Assembly (NCBI GenBank): GCA_964538915.1
Contig: CAZIFB010000023.1
Location: 1-64,000 of the forward strand
Direction of reading: 5' to 3'
DNA length: 64,000 bases
Origin: JAEUHQ01 sp964538915
GTDB taxonomy: Bacteria > Planctomycetota > UBA1135 > UBA2386
Below the pieces are notes generated by a model. The model ran no database searches. It was given only the letters and a program-made list of their open reading frames with translations, and had not been told where the DNA came from. The number at the start of each line of letters is the position of its first letter. The stretch's first letter is position 1. Positions 60,923-64,000 of this stretch are shown piece by piece. The position numbers were made by a program, and so were the translations under genes.

Positions 60923-62008
60923 ATGCCGAAGCTCTCGCTGACGACGATCACCGCCTTCCTGCTGCCGTTCTCCGTCGCCGTCGCGCAGGACACTCCCGCG
61001 CAGGAAACTCCCGCGCCATCGGCGGCAGCCCCCGCCCAGGCGCCGCACCACGTCGTTCGCCGTTTCCCGCAGGACCGCGACGTCACGATCGCGATCGTCG
61101 GCACGCGCGCGCTCTCGCTCGGCGATCTCGTCGATCACATCGACGCGAAGCACTACCCGGGCTTCCGCAAGGCCATGGAGACGCGGCCCGAGTTCCAGCG
61201 CATGCTGCAGTCCGACCTGATCGCGCCATGGGTGCGCCAGTTCGTGGACATCGAGGCGCTCCGGCAGACGGCGAAGCAGAAGGTCGACGAAGAGAAGCTG
61301 ATCGCCGCGCAGAGTGCCGCGCTGAAGAACATGTTCCAGGGCTGGCTCGACTCCTACATCAACGAAGCCCGGTCGAAGGGTCGCCCCGACCCGTCGCAGC
61401 GCACGGTGAACGTGCTGCTCTCGGACTTCCAGCTCCGCAACGGCCTCGCGGCGGAGATGCAGGGCTGGCTCGACTACCTGGAGCCCGACGACTACTCGCG
61501 CGGCCAGTTGCAGAAGTTCTTCACGGAGCACGCGCGCTACTTCGGTGGCCGCGTGAACATCCGGCACATCCTCGTGCAGAACCGCGACGCCGGCACGGGC
61601 ATCCTGCTGACGGAGGAGGGTGTCGCCCGCGCCGCCGCCCGGCTGGCCGACATCAAGGGCCGCCTGCTCAGGGACGGTTCCAACTTCGAGGAACTCGCCC
61701 GTCTCTACTCCGACGACACGAAGACGGCCCAGCAGGGCGGTGAGTTGAAGGGCATCCTGCGTTTCGACGATCGTCTGCCCGCGCCGCTCTGCCGCGCGGC
61801 GTGGATGCTCGAGGACGGCCAGATGAGCGACGTCGTCGAGACGCAGTACGGCTGGCACCTCGTGAAGCGCGTCGACTTCGACCAGAACATGTTCATCCTC
61901 TTCACCGACGACGCGATCCCGACGATCCGCGACGTGATGCACCGAGCCAGGCAGGAAGAGCGGCTCTTCGCGGCGCGCCACGACACCGAGCGGCAGCTGA
62001 TGCTCTGA
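60923..62008 (+). CDS. PpiC-type peptidyl-prolyl cis-trans isomerase, exported
   Basis: A 361-residue exported folding factor (signal MPKLSLTTITAFLLPFSVAVAQ). A helical SurA-like N-domain is followed by a parvulin domain from about 205: NIRHILVQNRDAG, LRDGSNFEELARLYSDD, GGELKGIL and VVETQYGWHLVKRVD are the four conserved blocks. A Pro/Ala/Gln-rich linker follows the signal. It lies divergent from galK; a TATACC box ends 10 nt before the ATG. Likely assists outer-membrane or secreted protein folding. Confidence 0.87.
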   Translation: MPKLSLTTITAFLLPFSVAVAQDTPAQETPAPSAAAPAQAPHHVVRRFPQDRDVTIAIVGTRALSLGDLVDHIDAKHYPGFRKAMETRPEFQRMLQSDLIAPWVRQFVDIEALRQTAKQKVDEEKLIAAQSAALKNMFQGWLDSYINEARSKGRPDPSQRTVNVLLSDFQLRNGLAAEMQGWLDYLEPDDYSRGQLQKFFTEHARYFGGRVNIRHILVQNRDAGTGILLTEEGVARAAARLADIKGRLLRDGSNFEELARLYSDDTKTAQQGGELKGILRFDDRLPAPLCRAAWMLEDGQMSDVVETQYGWHLVKRVDFDQNMFILFTDDAIPTIRDVMHRARQEERLFAARHDTERQLML

Positions 62009-62022
62009 ACGACGCGGTCCCG

Positions 62023-62298
62023 TCAGCCGGCGCGCACCGACCACCACACGAGCAACCACGTCGGGTTGAGCACGGACCACAGCACGGCCCACCGCCGGAA
62101 CGGCTGCTTCACGGTCTTGTGGCGGAACCACGACATCGCGAGCCACGCGCCCAGGAGGCCGCCGAGCCCGATGCACCACAACAGCGTCCGCTCCGGCACG
62201 CGCCGGCCTTCACCGCGACTGCGCCACTTGTCGAAGCCGTAGAGCAGCAGCGTCACGACGTTGCCGACGATCCACAGCGACCAGAGCAGTTGCAGCAT
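62023..62298 (-). CDS. DUF1294 small membrane protein
   Basis: A 91-residue membrane protein with hydrophobic helices near 1-20, 42-56 and 74-88. YGFDKWRSRGEGRRVPERTLL, then GGLLGAWLAMSWFRHKTVKQPFR, is the DUF1294 signature. The start is set at the ATG giving MLQLLWSLW; a longer form would begin with TTG. Function unknown. It is divergent from the threonine ammonia-lyase gene. Confidence 0.82.
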   Translation of the reverse strand: MLQLLWSLWIVGNVVTLLLYGFDKWRSRGEGRRVPERTLLWCIGLGGLLGAWLAMSWFRHKTVKQPFRRWAVLWSVLNPTWLLVWWSVRAG

Positions 62299-62361
62299 CG
62301 CCGCGATGATGCACGCGCCGTTCGCGGGTGACAACGCAGCGCACTAGACTCCGCGCTCCCC

Positions 62362-63570
62362 ATGCAGGTCACCGCGCAAGACGTCGCCAGCGCCTTCCTC
62401 GCGATCCAGAATCACGTGCAGCGGACACCGACGGTCGCGGCGCCGCGACTCGGGGAGATGCTGGGATGTCGGCTGTTCCTGAAGCTCGAGAACCTGCAGT
62501 TCACCGGCTCGTTCAAGGACCGCGGGAGTTGCCTCAAGCTCCAGCGACTCGCGCAGGCGAACGATCCGCCGGCAGGCGTGGTCGCCGCGTCGGCCGGCAA
62601 CCACGCCCAGGGCGTCGCGTACCACGCGCGCCGGCTCGGCCTTCCCGCGGCGATCGTGATGCCGCAGACGACGCCGTTCTCGAAGGTCGAGCGCACGGAG
62701 GCTCTCGGCGCCGAAGTGCTGCTGCGCGGCGAGTCGGTGGCCGAGTCGACGACGTACGCCCAGGAACTCGCGCGGCAGCGCAACTTCGCGTTCGTGCACC
62801 CGTACGACGATCCGGTCGTCGTCGCGGGCCAGGGCACGGTCGCGCTCGAGATGCTCGAGGACCGCCCCGAGATCGACACGCTCGTCGTGCCGATCGGCGG
62901 CGGCGGCCTCTGCAGCGGGATGGCGATCTGGGGCAAGCACGTGAAGCCGGCGATGCGCGTCTACGGCGTGCAGACCGAGATGTGCCCGTCGATGCGAGCG
63001 GCGATCCGCGGCGAACCGATGCCCGCGTTGCGAACGCACACGCTGGCGGACGGCATCGCGGTGAAGACGCCCGGCGTGGTGACGCAGGAGATCCTGAAGG
63101 CGCTCGTCGACGACGTCCTGCTCGTCGACGAGGTCGACATCGAGACCGCGGTGCAGACCCTGATCGCGCAGCAGAAGGTCGTCGCGGAGGGCGCCGGTGC
63201 GGCGGGTTTCGCGGCGCTGCAGAAGCACGCCGGGTTCTTCCGCGATCGCACCGTCGGCGTCGTGATCTGCGGCGGCAACATCGATCGGCGCATGCTGTCG
63301 ACGGTGCTGCTGCGCGGGCTGAAGCGCGACGGCAAGGTCGCGAAGCTGCGCATATCCATCCACGACGTTCCGGGCGTGCTCGCCCGCGTGACGCAGATGA
63401 TCGGTGCCGCGGGCGCCGACATCATCGACATCGAGCACCAGCGGCTGTTCAACAACCTGGCACCGCGCCAGGCCGAACTGGACGTCGTGATGGAGACGCG
63501 CGGCAAGGCGCACGTCGACCAGATCCTTCTGACCCTCGAAGCGGCGGGCTTCCCGGCGCACGCGCTCTAG
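62362..63570 (+). CDS. ilvA: Threonine ammonia-lyase with ACT domain
   Basis: Deaminates L-threonine to 2-oxobutanoate using PLP, the first step toward isoleucine or a degradative route. Of 402 residues, the first 310 or so form the fold-type II catalytic domain: Lys52 in TGSFKDRG binds PLP, SAGNHAQGVAYHA contacts the substrate carboxylate, and GGGGLCSGMA binds the PLP phosphate. An ACT domain (LRISIHDVPGVLARVTQMIGAAGADIIDIEH) from about 330 suggests allosteric control by an amino acid. This short single-ACT form is the TdcB/IlvA2 type. A TAGACT box lies 11 nt upstream of the ATG and there is no Shine-Dalgarno. Confidence 0.92.
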   Translation: MQVTAQDVASAFLAIQNHVQRTPTVAAPRLGEMLGCRLFLKLENLQFTGSFKDRGSCLKLQRLAQANDPPAGVVAASAGNHAQGVAYHARRLGLPAAIVMPQTTPFSKVERTEALGAEVLLRGESVAESTTYAQELARQRNFAFVHPYDDPVVVAGQGTVALEMLEDRPEIDTLVVPIGGGGLCSGMAIWGKHVKPAMRVYGVQTEMCPSMRAAIRGEPMPALRTHTLADGIAVKTPGVVTQEILKALVDDVLLVDEVDIETAVQTLIAQQKVVAEGAGAAGFAALQKHAGFFRDRTVGVVICGGNIDRRMLSTVLLRGLKRDGKVAKLRISIHDVPGVLARVTQMIGAAGADIIDIEHQRLFNNLAPRQAELDVVMETRGKAHVDQILLTLEAAGFPAHAL

Positions 63571-63593
63571 GCGCTGCCGTCGCGATCCGTACG

Positions 63594-64000
63594 GTGAGGA
63601 TCCATCCGACAAGACCCGTTCTCGAGTCCACGACCGCTACTCACCGGGCGAACGAACACGCCGAAAGCCTGCCGAACGCGGTGCGCAAGGAGCAGGGCGC
63701 GTGGTTCACGCCGACGGCGCTCGCGATGCCGACCGCGGCCCGCGCCCTGGAGCCGCTGCTCGCAAAAGGCGAACCGGCGCGCCTGCGCATCGTCGATCCC
63801 GCGGTCGGCGGCGGCGTATTCCTCGTCGCGGCACTGCGAACGTTGGTCGCGGCCGGCCTGAGACCGCGGGCCGCCGCGAAGTGCGTCCTCGGCATCGACT
63901 GCGACGCGAAGGCGGCTGCGCTGGCGGCGAGTGCGGTGCACGAAGCGTGCGGCGACGGTGTCGCCCTGACCGACGTAGCGACGCGAGTCCGCGCCGGCGA
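63594..64000 (+). CDS. Probable DNA methyltransferase, N-terminal fragment
   Basis: An open frame of 135 codons runs off the right edge without a stop. It reads QGAWFTPTALAMPTAARALEPL, then RIVDPAVGGGVFLVAALRTL, the SAM-binding motif I of N6-adenine DNA methylases (usually DPACGSGxFL), then CVLGIDCDAKAAALAA (motif II-like acidic residue). The GTG start is a guess. The catalytic NPPY/DPPY motif would be beyond the window. It could be a type IIG, BREX-like or orphan methylase. Confidence 0.6.
   Translation, partial: MRIHPTRPVLESTTATHRANEHAESLPNAVRKEQGAWFTPTALAMPTAARALEPLLAKGEPARLRIVDPAVGGGVFLVAALRTLVAAGLRPRAAAKCVLGIDCDAKAAALAASAVHEACGDGVALTDVATRVRAG

Overview
The window is about 70% G+C, densely coded, and most likely from a planctomycete (Planctomycetota). 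The case rests on protein families seen here: a DUF1552 protein, a very large PVC-type dehydrogenase with a CxxCH haem motif and a DUF1080-like tail, VCBS/FG-GAP exported proteins, Tat-like RR signal sequences, an S46 dipeptidyl-peptidase and the futalosine menaquinone enzyme MqnE. The genus cannot be named from sequence alone. There is one tRNA, no rRNA, no insertion sequence and no CRISPR array.

Layout. 0-3.2 kb (+): end of mqnE, an Lnt-like N-acyltransferase, a tiny conserved protein and a secreted propeller-like protein. 3.2-14.7 kb (-): NAD-dependent epimerase, S46 peptidase, two coupled amidohydrolase-family proteins, a SET-domain protein and a 1674-residue membrane NRPS-like protein. 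14.9-21.1 kb: exported proteins (beta-helix-like, thioredoxin-like, VCBS repeat, DUF1552, a lipoprotein) around tRNA-Arg(TCG), whose 3' side carries two 107-bp tandem repeats. 21.3-25.6 kb (+): a tightly overlapping set of ketoreductase, FAD-dependent halogenase-like enzyme, ketosynthase, chain-length-factor-like protein and dehydratase. 25.7-33.5 kb: a giant PVC cytochrome protein and a beta-lactamase-fold hydrolase. 33.6-36.6 kb (+): malate synthase and isocitrate lyase (glyoxylate shunt). 36.9-38.0 kb (-): an unrecognised exported protein.

38.2-52.9 kb: O-methyltransferase and a second halogenase-like enzyme (-), divergent from a (+) run of acyl carrier protein, COG4648-type membrane protein, ligase-like/dehydratase fusion, GT2 glycosyltransferase, LpxL-like acyltransferase, thioesterase, LolA-like carrier, MMPL exporter, DUF3261 lipoprotein, ketosynthase and chain-length-factor-like protein. 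Only an antisense DUF4388/TPR gene interrupts it. With the 21.3-25.6 kb block this contains nearly every part of an aryl-polyene (APE; xanthomonadin/flexirubin-like) pigment pathway: polyene chain synthesis on ACP, aryl-head tailoring, transfer to a lipid or sugar anchor, and export to the outer membrane. The pathway is split into two blocks 12.5 kb apart and has two KS/CLF pairs and two halogenase-like enzymes. This is the standout system of the window.

53.0-60.8 kb (-): a four-gene coupled operon (galactokinase-like GHMP kinase, zinc-type dehydrogenase, divergent S-adenosylhomocysteine-hydrolase-like protein, GH78 alpha-L-rhamnosidase lipoprotein), probably for use of a rhamnose-containing glycan. 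60.9-64.0 kb: PpiC-type prolyl isomerase, DUF1294 membrane protein, threonine ammonia-lyase with ACT domain, and the start of a probable DNA methyltransferase cut by the window end. Functions are inferred from motifs and family knowledge; no database search was run.
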